Under the pieces are notes generated by a model. It was not told the origin of the DNA. It did no database searches and saw only the letters and a list, made by a program, of their open reading frames with translations. Positions 1 to 10,900 of a stretch of 64,000 nt of DNA are shown here, one piece after another. The stretch comes from Heligmosomoides polygyrus polygyrus (taxonomy: Eukaryota > Nematoda > Chromadorea > Rhabditida > Heligmosomidae). Where the stretch lies: positions 83,387,960 to 83,451,959 of the forward strand of contig OX377206.1 in NCBI GenBank assembly GCA_947396885.1. The letters are read 5' to 3'. Numbering within the stretch: position 1 is the stretch's first letter; each line of letters begins with the position of its first letter. A program made the translations under genes and the position numbers.

Positions 1-96
1 CAGGTTTTTCGCTAGAAAAAAGCTAAGCCGTTGCAGTGCCGTGGTTTTCAGCTGCGATGAAACTAATGTAGGACGGGATTCAACCTACAACCAGCT

Positions 97-182
97 CCGG
101 TGATGTAGTGGTGGATTCATTCTACCAGGTTAACAGAGATTTGGGTTCGAGTCCTGCCCATCGCTGAAGTTTTCATCGCAAC
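97..182 (+). mobile_element. tRNA-derived SINE (family B), degenerate copy
   Basis: A tRNA-like segment has a B-box-like GGTTCGAGTCC and is followed by the family tail GAAGTTTTCATCGCAAC. The same layout (tRNA-like head, then GAAGTTTTGATCGCAACAAA) recurs at 35.7-36.2 kb and 63.5 kb. The acceptor and anticodon stems are eroded, so it is not a functional tRNA gene. Confidence 0.5.
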
Positions 183-580
183 TAGACCTCCTTGCAACAA
201 TGCACTCACCCACTTCCATCTCCATCTGTGGGTGACTGGCGATCCTTGTCGACACTCACCTGGAGTGTTGGTTGTTACGCAGTAATAGGACATCGGCTCT
301 TTGCCCGACTTCCTTGAAAATGGATACCCTATTACCCGAAGAAAAAGAAGACGCTGAAATGTCAGCAAAGTGGAGCATGGCTGACAGCGTTGGCGAACAG
401 CTCAAAGAAATATGCTGAAAAGAGTGTTACATTTTCTGGATTGACCCAAGTTAATGTTTATTGTATGCATTTAAGGAGATAAGGGGCACTGTTATAATGA
501 TTTCCTGTAACGAGCAAAACATGCGCCAAGCGGGACTCCAACCCATACCCCTTACCGGGCAGGATGTACCCTCGTAAATA

Positions 581-878
581 AAGATAAAGGATAAAGGAAG
601 CGTTACTCAATTTCTTTTTGGTTGCGCCAGGCATTACACTTCCACGGGATGTGGGAGGGAATTTGAATGCATAATTGGCCATACAATGATATGCGGTGGA
701 CAGCCGATGAAGAAGCCAGCGCTCTATCCTTCCCAGACAAGTCTGGTACCGATTCACCGACATCGGAGGGATGGAAGGCTTGGTTGGCCTGGGCGGGAAA
801 TCCGAACCAGGAACCTGGTATCGGGTGCACGCGACAGCCGGCACCTCCTCCGACTGCGCTACACGCGCTCCCACCCTC
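581..878 (-). mobile_element. tRNA-like SINE (family A), near full length
   Basis: Read on the minus strand, it starts with a pol III A-box-like TAGCGCAGTCGG and a B-box-like GGTTCGGATTTCC about 50 nt later. A roughly 200-bp body follows, ending in a (CTTTATC)n tail. Copies of this family recur throughout the window on both strands. The long A-to-B spacing recalls class II tRNAs with a long variable arm (inference). Open frames across it are by-products of the repeat. Confidence 0.8.
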
Positions 879-2734
879 TTAAATAGTACCATGATTTCCG
901 ATAAATTACAAATGTACCTTTTCTATTAGCTAACATCGGGAATATTTGACCTTTCCGTCTTTTTACATCACAACTGTTATATTAAATTCATCTAAACGAT
1001 TTGATTTGCATAATAGAACGCTTGTTATCTAGAGAACGATTACCATGAATTCTTCAGAAGATGCGCAGATGCGAATTTCAAGACCTACCCTTGGCTGTTT
1101 CACGGTTTTGTACTATAGTTGTGCTGTCGAATTTTCTTCGAATATTCAAGTGGTTTCGAAATATAACAAATTCGATCACTCAAATTCGAATACATTGAAG
1201 AAACGTGATTTTCTGAATATTCGAACATTAATACATTCGAAAAACGCGATTTTTGAACATTCGAATTCGAATATTCAAATTCGAAAGAAAACCATTCGCA
1301 TGCCTATTCGAATAGATCATTCGAGCACAAGTATATTTTGCAATTAGGACCGGAAGACCCTCCTTCGGCATTCTATATGCTTAGTGTTTGTTATGTAAAT
1401 GCTGTCGCTCGCGCATAGCGTACAAATCGATTTATGCCGAGCGATCGCCTGGCAACAGTCGATATGCATCCCTTGCCTCGGCGAGCAGTCACTTCTTTCG
1501 CTCCCGTTGAGGACTATGAACCATAGACGAGTCGCCGAAGACTGGAATGAACTCTGTATAGCTCCATACATAGTATTGCAGCGTTCGGAGCTTCATCGAC
1601 GTCGCCCATTACGGACGCATCCGAGCTTTCCTGCTCTGATTTCGATTCCGCATGTCGCTGGCGTAATGTAGATGGACTATTCGTGGATGAACTGGACTGG
1701 TTTCAGGTAAGCTCTGTGCACCCTGTTTGCAGACAGACTTCTCAAAGAATATTCTAGGGTACTGGAACAATCGATAGGCTTCGCATTCAATCTGCGACCG
1801 GTTCGGATCTTATTCCAGGTGCTCATTTTCGTCGTAGTAACTAACTGCAACTAGGATGTTACAGTAAAGTCAAATATAGATAGATGCTTGAATTCTTGTA
1901 CATGTGGGGAATAAAAAATTTTATTTCATAATATTTGAACAGTAATGTAAAGATGCATCCGAAATAGATACCAATAGCGTCGGCCAACCGTTGTCAAGTT
2001 GCTAATAGGTCATGGATACCTTCTCTCCAGACAGGAGAAGGCTGGGTTCCGAATAACACTTCAGGTGCGTCTTCAATGTTTTTGCGGATCATGAAGTGTT
2101 GGCCATTCAAACGACGTCTAGCTCTGAAAAAAGGTGGTAGTCGGAGCGACCGAGACGAATAGAGATGTGCAGCGGATACAGCATTGACTTGGTCTCAAAT
2201 GGGCTGTTCGTGGTTGAACTCCATGCGAAAGCGAATGTTCTGCACAATTAACATAACTTCCCCAATGAAAGCTTTCCATCGAACTAACAACGACTCTCTA
2301 TGAACATCGACTTCATAGAGAGTCGTTACCACTGTAGTGTATTGCGCTATACATACCTTTTTTAATTGGACAGTTTCCAAATCGAATTTGGCACTTTTGC
2401 AACCAAATTGGCCGCTCTTCTAAAAAGGATACTGTGTGACCGTGGCAATGGGATGCGAATTTGAACACTTACTTGGAATAAGCGTTCGAAGCCGCATTCC
2501 GCGATGTGCATCTCATCTGAAAGTGGCATGGTCACCTAGTATTCTTCCCTTGTATGTTTGACGCTGTTGAAATCGGACTGAACCTCTTTCAGATCATAAC
2601 GAGCTTTTTACGCGTTAACCTTTTCACGAAACGCGCCATTCTCAGGTGACTGTCGTGTGGGACTGCGCGCATTTTTCCCGCGCGCTGATTATTTGAATTG
2701 TTTTCTTTGTATTAATAGTTAAATATGAAAAGCA
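879..2734. other. No gene seen; TTCGAA-rich stretch
   Basis: No coding exon can be supported. Positions 1125-1335 are a low-complexity patch of repeated ATTCGAA/TATTCGAAT words. Similar patches occur at 6525-6725 and 11118-11425. The GGTTTCAG|GTAAGC at about 1708-1713 looks like a splice donor, but no exon could be tied to it. Confidence 0.5.
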
Positions 2735-2940
2735 GTAACAGATGAAGTTTCCCAGGGACCACCCTGATCATTGATATTAGTGGACTCATTGATTAATACT
2801 GTACTATTCAATGCTTGGCAATTTTCCATGAACTATTTTTATGATGGTGTCCGACGACATCGACGGACATTGTCCCATGCGGCAAAAAAGTGTCCGACGA
2901 CATCGTCGGACAATGTCGTGAAAGGGTTAACGTAGAAACT
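2735..2940 (+). repeat. Dispersed repeat with perfect palindrome
   Basis: It ends in two palindromic words of the form TGTCCGACGA-CA-TCGTCGGACA and then GTCGTGAAAGGG. A diverged copy with the same order (GAAGTTTCCCA..., TTTTTATGATGGTGT..., palindromes, GTGAAAGGG) lies at 47280-47475. No coding capacity. Confidence 0.7.
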
Positions 2941-3436
2941 CTCCGAAACGGCTAGAATAACTTTTTGTTGAAAGAAAATTTAGCATGCTTTTCTTTCTGA
3001 ATTTTTAGAATTTAAATGCCTCAGCAAGGGAACACACTGTGCGAAAGTTTACAAACAATATATTATAGAAGCGGTGAAATAAATTTTGTCTAAAAGCGCA
3101 GAAAAGCAGCAATTTTACAGTTTGTTAAAAGAAAGAGTCATGAACTCGACTGGGTCTTCGCGATTTTCATTTGATTCTCAGCAAAAATGTAAACCGACAA
3201 TACAGCAAAAACAATTATAAAAAAAGTCACACACACACACTCTCATCACAGTTTCAAGTGAACAGCATTTACGCTATCAATGAAGTGAAACTGTGGCGAC
3301 CTAGTCTAGTGCGTGGAGCGATTTCTTCTGTTTTCTACATTCCTGCGCTTTGAAACAAATTTGAGTTCATTATTTTTCTTAAATAAGAAAAACTAAAATT
3401 GCAGACAGAGTATTCACTTATTTTGGCAAGCGGATT

Positions 3437-3700
3437 TAAAAATTTAAAGGTCATACTAAAATCTCCTTCAACAAAAATTATGCTGACGGTCTCTGAGAGT
3501 CTTCATGTAATCTGAGAAAAACTCGTTTTAATTTTGAAGATGTTCACTTCGATTTCAGGAGCGTCAAACTAGCTCAGAAGAGCAGCCAATTTGATTTGTA
3601 AAGTGCCCAATTCGAGTTGAAAAGTCTCCCATTTGGTCTGGAAAGTGCCAAATCTAGTTTGAAATTGTCGAGTTTGATTTTAAAAGTGTCCAAATTCTAG
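3437..3700 (+). repeat. Dispersed repeat, copy at 38.9 kb
   Basis: The AAGGTCATACTAAA...TTTTAATTTTGAAGATGTTCA segment recurs in diverged form at about 38935-39060. It is followed here by loosely repeated 20-25 bp units (TTTGATTTGTAAAGTGCCCA and variants). Similar units appear near 55.5-55.7 kb. Nothing coding is seen. Confidence 0.5.
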
Positions 3701-4717
3701 ATTCCAGATTTATTCAACGTTGTGATGCCTCACGGGATTTATCAGTGAAAAACAAAAACAAAAATCAACAGAAAAAGCAAGACAATGATGTGAACTAACG
3801 CAAACGTAGCTATGAAATAAGGGCAAGCATTCACTAAGACTGGAATTGAATAAATAAAATCTACATAGGCATGCATTCCGAGGAGAAAAGAAGTGAAACA
3901 GAAGAAAGCTAAAGAACTATGCTTCAAGAACACAGCGCTCTTTCTTAAATCTTATTTCTCGTGCAAATTGTGGTTTAGGCTGTTGCAGGCATTGCCTTGC
4001 TGGAAGCCATCATGTCGACTTGTAATTTCAACAGTAGTCTTTTAGAGCTTGCACCTTTTAGCTCCTCGTAATCTGTGCTCCTAGCGCTCCAACAAATGCA
4101 CAGCACCACTTTTTCCACGAGTACGCCGGACGGGACGTCTTCTTCTTCGTATGATTCGACCGACCTACTAGACCCGACGTTGGACGTTAGAGCAGAGTAC
4201 CCACATCTTGGCGTCGGTGATTAGATCGGCGGACCAGCCCTGGGTGCGATGAACTGTGAGGAGAGAAAGTGCTGCGTCGGCCGGCGATCCATGGCGCACT
4301 GGGTCACTTCACGCGCGGCACTAACCGAACGAGTTCATGAACTCTAGCAGTGGACTGCAACCCATGAAGAACAGCTACTAGGGCAACACCTATAGTGACT
4401 GACAGTTCGAGACCAGCTTGCAGTGGACTCGATTCCACTTGGTCAACTCGTCGAAATTAAACTCTTTCGGGGGTGCAAAGTGCTCAAACTCTCAACAAAG
4501 TAGTCATTATAGTTGTGCATTTGAAAATTTTTATCGAATGAATGAATGAGCGAATGACTTCGATGTCGAAGATCTTCGAACGAATGAACAAGATTAATTT
4601 TTTTCGAACGAAAATCGAATAAGCTCCTCTTTGCGTTTTTTCGACTATTCTAGAAGTCAAACAATTGGTTCGAGTGAGGTTTTTTTGTGCCTAGAGATTT
4701 CGAGCTTATTCTATGAA

Positions 4718-5006
4718 AAAAGGATAAAGGACGGTGTTACTCAATCCGTTTCGGGATGCGCCACTTATTTTACTTCTACGGGATGTCGTGGAGGCGATTT
4801 GAATGCGTATTTGGCCATACAATGACTTACGGTGGCCAGCCAATGAACAAGTCGGCGCTCTACCTTTCCCAGACAAGTCTGGTACCAACTCACCGACCAC
4901 GGAGGGATGGAAGGCTTGGTTGGCCTGGGCGGGAAATCCGAACCAGGAACCTGGTATCGGGTGCAGGCGACAGCCGGCGCTTCCTCCGACTGCGCTACAC
5001 GCGCCC
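4718..5006 (-). mobile_element. tRNA-like SINE (family A), full length
   Basis: On the minus strand the complete layout is visible: A-box-like AGCGCAGTCGG, the B-box region and the body, ending in a CCTTTATCC tail (GGATAAAGG on plus). It abuts the Helitron that starts at 5018. Confidence 0.85.
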
Positions 5007-5017
5007 CATTATTCTTA

Positions 5018-6524
5018 TCACCACCTATATATAAAAGAGTTTGTCCGTGGAGTGATCTAACCTAAGTGAGGTACGCCGCATCATCCACAGCGAGAGCGGT
5101 CGAGTGATCTAACCTAAGTGGGGTACGCCGCATCATCCACAGCGAGGGCGTTCGATGATCTAACCTGAATGAGGTACGCCTCATCATCTACAGCGCGGGC
5201 AAAAATTGCTATTGAACGTTTAATGTTGCTGCAGCAGGGGAAACGCAGCTCTTTACTGCTTAACACAACAGCACCTACGCGCGTTTCTGAGCGTCCAGAT
5301 TCAGAAGCCGACTTCGTGCCATTAGCATGAGAAGACTACTGAAGGGGTAAGGGTAGAAGGGGGACTTTGAGGGTGGAGAACCGACGGCGATCAGGAGGCA
5401 GCGACCAGGAGGAGCATCGTGATGGTCGATGGGGAACAAGGAAGCAGGCCAGGAGGTGGCACCAAGAACAGTTTAGGCAATATGTAGGGATCATTAGGGA
5501 GTTACCAATCAGGGGAGGGGGACAGTAAGGAGGATCAGCAAGGGGATCCATTACCATTAAGAGAGACCGCATTTAGAGGATGTGACACTGATGTCACACA
5601 ATGGGCGTTCGCTCGCCGTCGTCTGTCGTGAGCGTGGGAGGCCTACTTAATTGGGGGTAGAGTAGTGGGGAGGATCCCGAGGGGTGACGAGGAATACACC
5701 TTGAAGAAGGGACCTGGAGGCGGGATCAGAACGGGGAACCAACAAGAAGGGAGCCGTAAGGGAAATCATACGGAGAAGAAGGAATCTGCCATATGCATAG
5801 TCTCTTCATGCTCGACACAGCGGCGACTGCGCGCGCTTCTGAGCTTCCTGATCCAGAAAGCGGGCCCCCTACGTCGCTCAGCAAGCATTCTGATTCTGAA
5901 TACGTGTCACCGACCGTGTTGTGAGCCTGGGAGAACCATTAAGGGGTAGTGGAGAAGAGCGGTAAGGGGGACCTCTATGGTGGACCAGGAGAGCGACCAG
6001 GAAGGAAAGGAAGAACCTGGAGAAGAGGCCAGGACGGGGAAACCAGCAAGAAGAGACCAGTAGGTGTCAATAGTGGAAACAAAGAAGTGGGCCAGTAGTT
6101 GGGATCAGGAACGTGGGGGACTAAAGAGGGGGAGGGAAGACCAGTAAAGGTGGACCAGCAATTAGATCCAGTAGGAAGAAACCAGAGAGGGGAACCTGGT
6201 TTCGGAAGACATGTCAACGACAACCTGAAACGCTAGCTGTAGCATGAGAACGATTGCGGAGGAACAATCTGAGGGACAGAAGTACTGCACAGCACAAACC
6301 AATGACATTACTGGCCGGTCAGGAAAGACCGTCTATGATGAAGGTATCGAGGTGGTGAAGGGCTTGATGCCGATAAAGTACGCACCAAGTCCTAGATGGT
6401 AGCGAATTTTATGCTTTGCAAAAACTAGTTTCCATAGGTCAGTGATGCTACAAATTCGCGCGAAGCGCGCAAGTGCGAAACACGCCGTTAGGCGTGTCGG
6501 AGCACTTGTTAGACTATATTCTAG
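5018..6524 (+). mobile_element. Non-autonomous Helitron
   Basis: The left end is A|TC followed by CTATATATAAAAGAG and GTTTGTCCG, shared with the Helitrons at 42421 and (reversed) 21411. The interior has three roughly 52-bp direct repeats (about 5047-5205), then G-rich GGGGACCAGTAAGG-type sequence. The right end has a two-tier hairpin (AAGTGC/GCACTT enclosing CACGCC/GGCGTG), 13 nt, then CTAG|T. A|TC...CTRR|T ends with a 3' hairpin are the hallmark of Helitrons. No Rep/helicase gene is present. Confidence 0.65.
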
Positions 6525-6725
6525 TAAAATTATTCGAATTACGAGCAAAGTTAAAATACTCGATTTTAGATTATGGTTCGAATATGAATTGTAGAATAAT
6601 ATTCGGCTGTCTTGACGTTCCAATTTGAACGAATACTCAAAAATCTAGAAATATCGAATACTCGACTATTTGAGTAATTATTCGAATAAATTGTTCGGAT
6701 AAGTATTCAGATAAATCTCGAATGA
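6525..6725. repeat. TTCGAA-rich low-complexity patch
   Basis: Degenerate repeats of ATTCGAAT-type words directly follow the Helitron 3' end. The same sequence type is seen at 1125-1335 and 11118-11425. Confidence 0.5.
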
Positions 6726-6870
6726 AAACACCCATGCTACCACATCGTCAGCGATGACTTCACACCAACCACAGAGAAAGTGCTCCTCTAGTTAACTTAC
6801 CGTTTGTTGCCCCCGTTATCTCCGACAACGTCACCGCTGCGCAAAGGACTTCTGTCAGAGGACACTTTTC

Positions 6871-7628
6871 ATTCAAGATTTATCTGCTACTGTAAGCAGT
6901 AGTCCGAAATTTATAGAAAAGTGGGATTCTCCCTTGATAAGGATTAGGCAACCCTAAGGTGACAATTGTGTTCGCACTGTTTTGCTCTACATTTCCACCG
7001 CATCTAAATGCGTCCAAGAGCAGTCAATAGTAAGTGCATTAGGAGTATATAATAGGTGAAGCTTTCGAACAAGCTCAAAAGAGTAAATGGTGAGTCAAAG
7101 ACCATGTGCTACCCCCTGACTAGGATAGATCCGAAAAATCCATTAATATCGAAAAGTCTACGATCAATAGACTCAATCTTGCCTTGTATCCCGCTACAAA
7201 ATGATGTTCTCCTTGTGAGCACTCCTAAAATACACTAAATCGCTTGACACTACATGCACTACGCTACATACTTGAACAGGTTTGAATAACGACAACAATA
7301 GGAATAGTTTGACGCTAAGGAGCGGGGTTTTGAAGGCTCGGATTACAAGGCAAGATTGAGTCTATTGATCGTAAACTTTTCGATATTAATGGATTTTTCG
7401 GATCTATCCTAGTCGCGGGGTAGCACATGGTCTTTGACTCACCATTTACTCTTTTGAGCTTGTTCGAAAGCTTCACCTATTATATACTCCTAATGCACTT
7501 ACTATTGACTGCTCTTGGACGCATTTAGATGCGGTGGAAATGTAGAGCAAAACAGTGCGAACACAATTGTCACCTTAGGGTTGCCTAATCCTTGTCAGGG
7601 ATCTTACAGTAGCAGATAAATCTTGAAT
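6871..7628. mobile_element. Large foldback element, 0.3-kb arms
   Basis: The left arm (6871-7188) and right arm (7344-7628) are almost perfect reverse complements. Both ends read ATTCAAGATTTATCTGCTAC inward. The left arm carries about 30 extra bases near 6895-6930. The spacer is about 155 bp. Arms this similar imply a recent insertion or gene conversion. No transposase is present. Confidence 0.85.
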
Positions 7629-7935
7629 GAAAACACCCACACTGATGTGCGAAAACTTACGCATCAAATTATTCTGACTTTGCCATCGAAACACACAGCT
7701 CAGACTTTATGTTTCGATGGCAAAATCGAGCGTGCAAGCTTCTTGACCTGCAGGAATTTAATTGAATTCAACCAGATTTTCAGTACAAATCAGGAAGACT
7801 CAGGTCTATCTTTGTATGGTTTCAAGAAACTACTTTCACGTCCTGTACAATAAGTGCCTTCAGTTGCACTTCTTTTGTTTTTGATAGGTGTCACAATAAA
7901 GTGCATACAATTGCTTCAGAAGATTCTGTTTGCAG

Positions 7936-10900
7936 ACGGCTCCTACGCAATTGTGGCCACGGACGCGGTGCAGGCAAAAACCGCCAAGGCTGTGTTAGCC
8001 GCTGACCAGATACCGTGTCAGATCGGTGCAGGACTCTTGAGTTTCATGTTTGTTGGAGCTTTTGGCGAAGTTCAAATGTGTCGATATGAGTAGCTGGAAT
8101 TGAGGTGAAACAGATAGGCTTCTAGGTACTGGACGTCTCCGGACGTTCGCGTCCGAGTATGTATGAAGAAAACATCGAAGACGTTTCTGGACTTCGACTT
8201 CTGCAGCGATTATATTGAAGTTGGTGATCCAGGACCTGCCTATGTGACCATTCCTGAACAGCCGTCAAGCTCATTCCAGGTCCAGTTTTCAATTAACGTT
8301 CGATAAAAGTCTGCTAGCCAACAGCATTGTTCCACTCTTTCGTACGAGCTTATGGTAGCGCAATCGGTATAGACGCCGGCTCTCGCGAACACCCGATTCC
8401 AAATTTCTGGTTCGGATTGCCCTCCCAGGCCAACCAAGCCTCCTATTTCTCTGGTTCGTTGATTTTGTGCCAGATTTATCCACGAAGGATAAAATACTAC
8501 TTATCCTTCTTTTCGGCAGCGTAACTCGTTGTAAAGGTCAAATCCGCTTTCAAATTGCTTCAGATATCTCATCGAAGTAGAACGCGTGGCGCCATCCAAG
8601 CATAGGTTGACTCGCACCGGTCTTAACCTTTTTGACCCTCTGCTGTATTATCAACTAGAACTCATATCGAGCTCTCCTAGACGTTCACTGTTCCCATGCA
8701 GGGGGGCTAAAAATCGGTCGGGACCATGTTTTCTACGCTGATCGTGAGTTCTTTCCTGAAATCCAGCAGCCACGCTCTTCACTTTTATTTTAACGATTTT
8801 ATTGTGATCATGACGCCTAAAGTAGTTTCTGAAGCCTCGAAGATCAGCATTGGCGGTTACAAAGTGGTCAGCTTCTTTTCGCTTCAAAAGGGTTTTCATA
8901 AGATCGAAACAATTGATCAGAAACTTGCAGACATAATTGCCATCACTGCTTTTATTATTTTGCGAAAGCTACTGTTGCCTAATGCTCTATTTTTTTAAAG
9001 AGATGAGCACACCTCCCACGACCTCCAGGTATGACAACAAATCACAGAGCAAGGTTATTGTGGCGAATAACCTATTCGTTTTTTCTAGAATTTTTGATGT
9101 GTTGCATAGGAGTACCAATTCGACATAATTTCGACATAACGGCACTACTTACTGGTATGCCCATCCCCTCATGTTTATGCTTCTGAGAAACAAAACTCCA
9201 ACCTATAAAGTTCCGTCAAAACCAGGGTTTTGTCGATGAAGCGATGTCCAATGCTTCTTGCAGTAGACGAGTGGTTTGTTCAGCGTAGCCAAGATTGGTA
9301 CAAATCTTTATTGCGGCTTACGTTTCGGCGTCGTCGCCTTCTTCCTTTTACCGAACCAGGTGGTACCGGAAGCCGGCAAGCAAGAACATCATTGTCAACT
9401 GCGCATCGGCTCACCCATTCAGTATGAAAAGAGCCGTGGTTCAGAATATGTTCCGCACTGCTCGAGCGGTTTCATCTGAAACCGCGGAAAAGGCCTACTC
9501 TGTGAATATGGCGCACCGCATCGCGATTCAGAATGGATATGCTCCCACTGGCGGGGCTAGTGGGCAGAGACGACAGCCAAGAACCGCTGAGGAATCGCAG
9601 CGAGAGCGGTCAAAGGTGACATTCTGTGTCCCGTTCATTTCGGACGCTCTGACCGCAGCCATCTGTGGCTGCGTTAGGAAGGCTGAGCTGCAAGACGATG
9701 TGAGGGTGGTAGCAGTGCCACCTAACAACCTTAAGAAGCAGCTGGTCCGGAACCGTTTGTAAGACCGCCTATGCACAACACCATCATGTGTAGTTTGTCC
9801 TTTTGGGAAGGTTGGTGACTGTCAAACGTCTGGTGTGGTGTACCTGATCAGATGTACGGAGTGCGGAGAGGAGTATGTGGGGGAAACAGGTAGGCCCTTG
9901 TGCGTAAGGATCAAGGAGCACTTGGACGGGTTGCGCAGGTCCCAAGTCTCCACTCCCTTGGGCGAGCACAGGGTGCGGTGGCACGCGAACAGCTGTTTTG
10001 GGGTGGAGGTCAAGATCCTTGCGCGTGAAGATGAGATTTCGGCGCGCCGAACTCTCGAGGCGCTGTACATTGCGGCGAAGTCCCCACAGATCAATAGGAA
10101 GGACGAGTGCTTGGCTGTGACCCAAGAGCTGGCGCCGTACGTCGCCCTCTGCGGGTTTTGACCTCTGGGTCATGACCCGTTAGGTCCCTAAGGCGGGCGG
10201 TCCCAAGGGCTCTAAGCTCATTCACCCATCTTTCGTCCAGCCAGGGTGACGGTGGACGCCTTTTGTCCACATCTAAGGTTAGCCATGTTTTCGACTTCTT
10301 TCGGCATAGTTTTCGTAGTCTCTTAGCCTTTTGGATGGGTTCCTTCGGGATGAAATGGCATTTGGGAGGGTAGCTTCTCAGATGACTTCGACTTTTCCAG
10401 GCTCTGAAGAAGGCGACGACGCCGAAACGTAAGCCGCAATAAAGATTTGTACCAATCTTGGCTACGCTGAACAAACCACTCGTCTATAGCAACATCAAGG
10501 ATGCCAAGGTTCATCGAGAGTCGAACATGGAATGTGCTTCTTGCAGTCTTCTATTCAAATTCTGCATGAACACAGAACTACCCACCGTTCGCGTTCCGCC
10601 GACTTTCATAAGCTAAACTTTTGGTTAATAAAGCTAAAAAGGATAGGAAATAATGAACAATGCTTATCTGTCCCTCATTGGATTTACTACGCATTTTATT
10701 TCAACTAGATCTCTTGGAGTCAATTTGACTGCATGTTTCGACTATGTATAAAATGGCTGTTGGTGGGCAAACCAATTTTACAATCTATCCTAGTCGGAGG
10801 GAGCAGATAGTGATCCTCGTCTTCAATCTCTTGCTAAAATTTCTACGAGAGCTTCAGCTGCTATCCAATGATTCGAGGGCGTCTGCCTTTACTTGACTCC

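Larger units (their letters stand above)
9256..10490 (+). mobile_element. Penelope-like element, truncated, with inverted ends
   Basis: A sequence of about 75-90 bp at 9266-9342 (GACGAGTGGTTTGTTCAGCG...) recurs inverted at about 10402-10485. Between them lies the C-terminal part of a Penelope-like polyprotein: the end of the reverse transcriptase, a linker, and the GIY-YIG endonuclease. The catalytic reverse transcriptase core is missing, so the copy cannot move by itself. It is inserted in a MAM-gene intron. Terminal repeats in inverted orientation are known for Penelope-like elements. Confidence 0.8.

Noticed and set aside
8651..8899. Lysine-rich 82-residue frame on the minus strand
   Set aside because: No domain recognised, no splice support, lies inside the MAM-gene intron next to SINE and Penelope sequence; probably chance or decayed transposon DNA.
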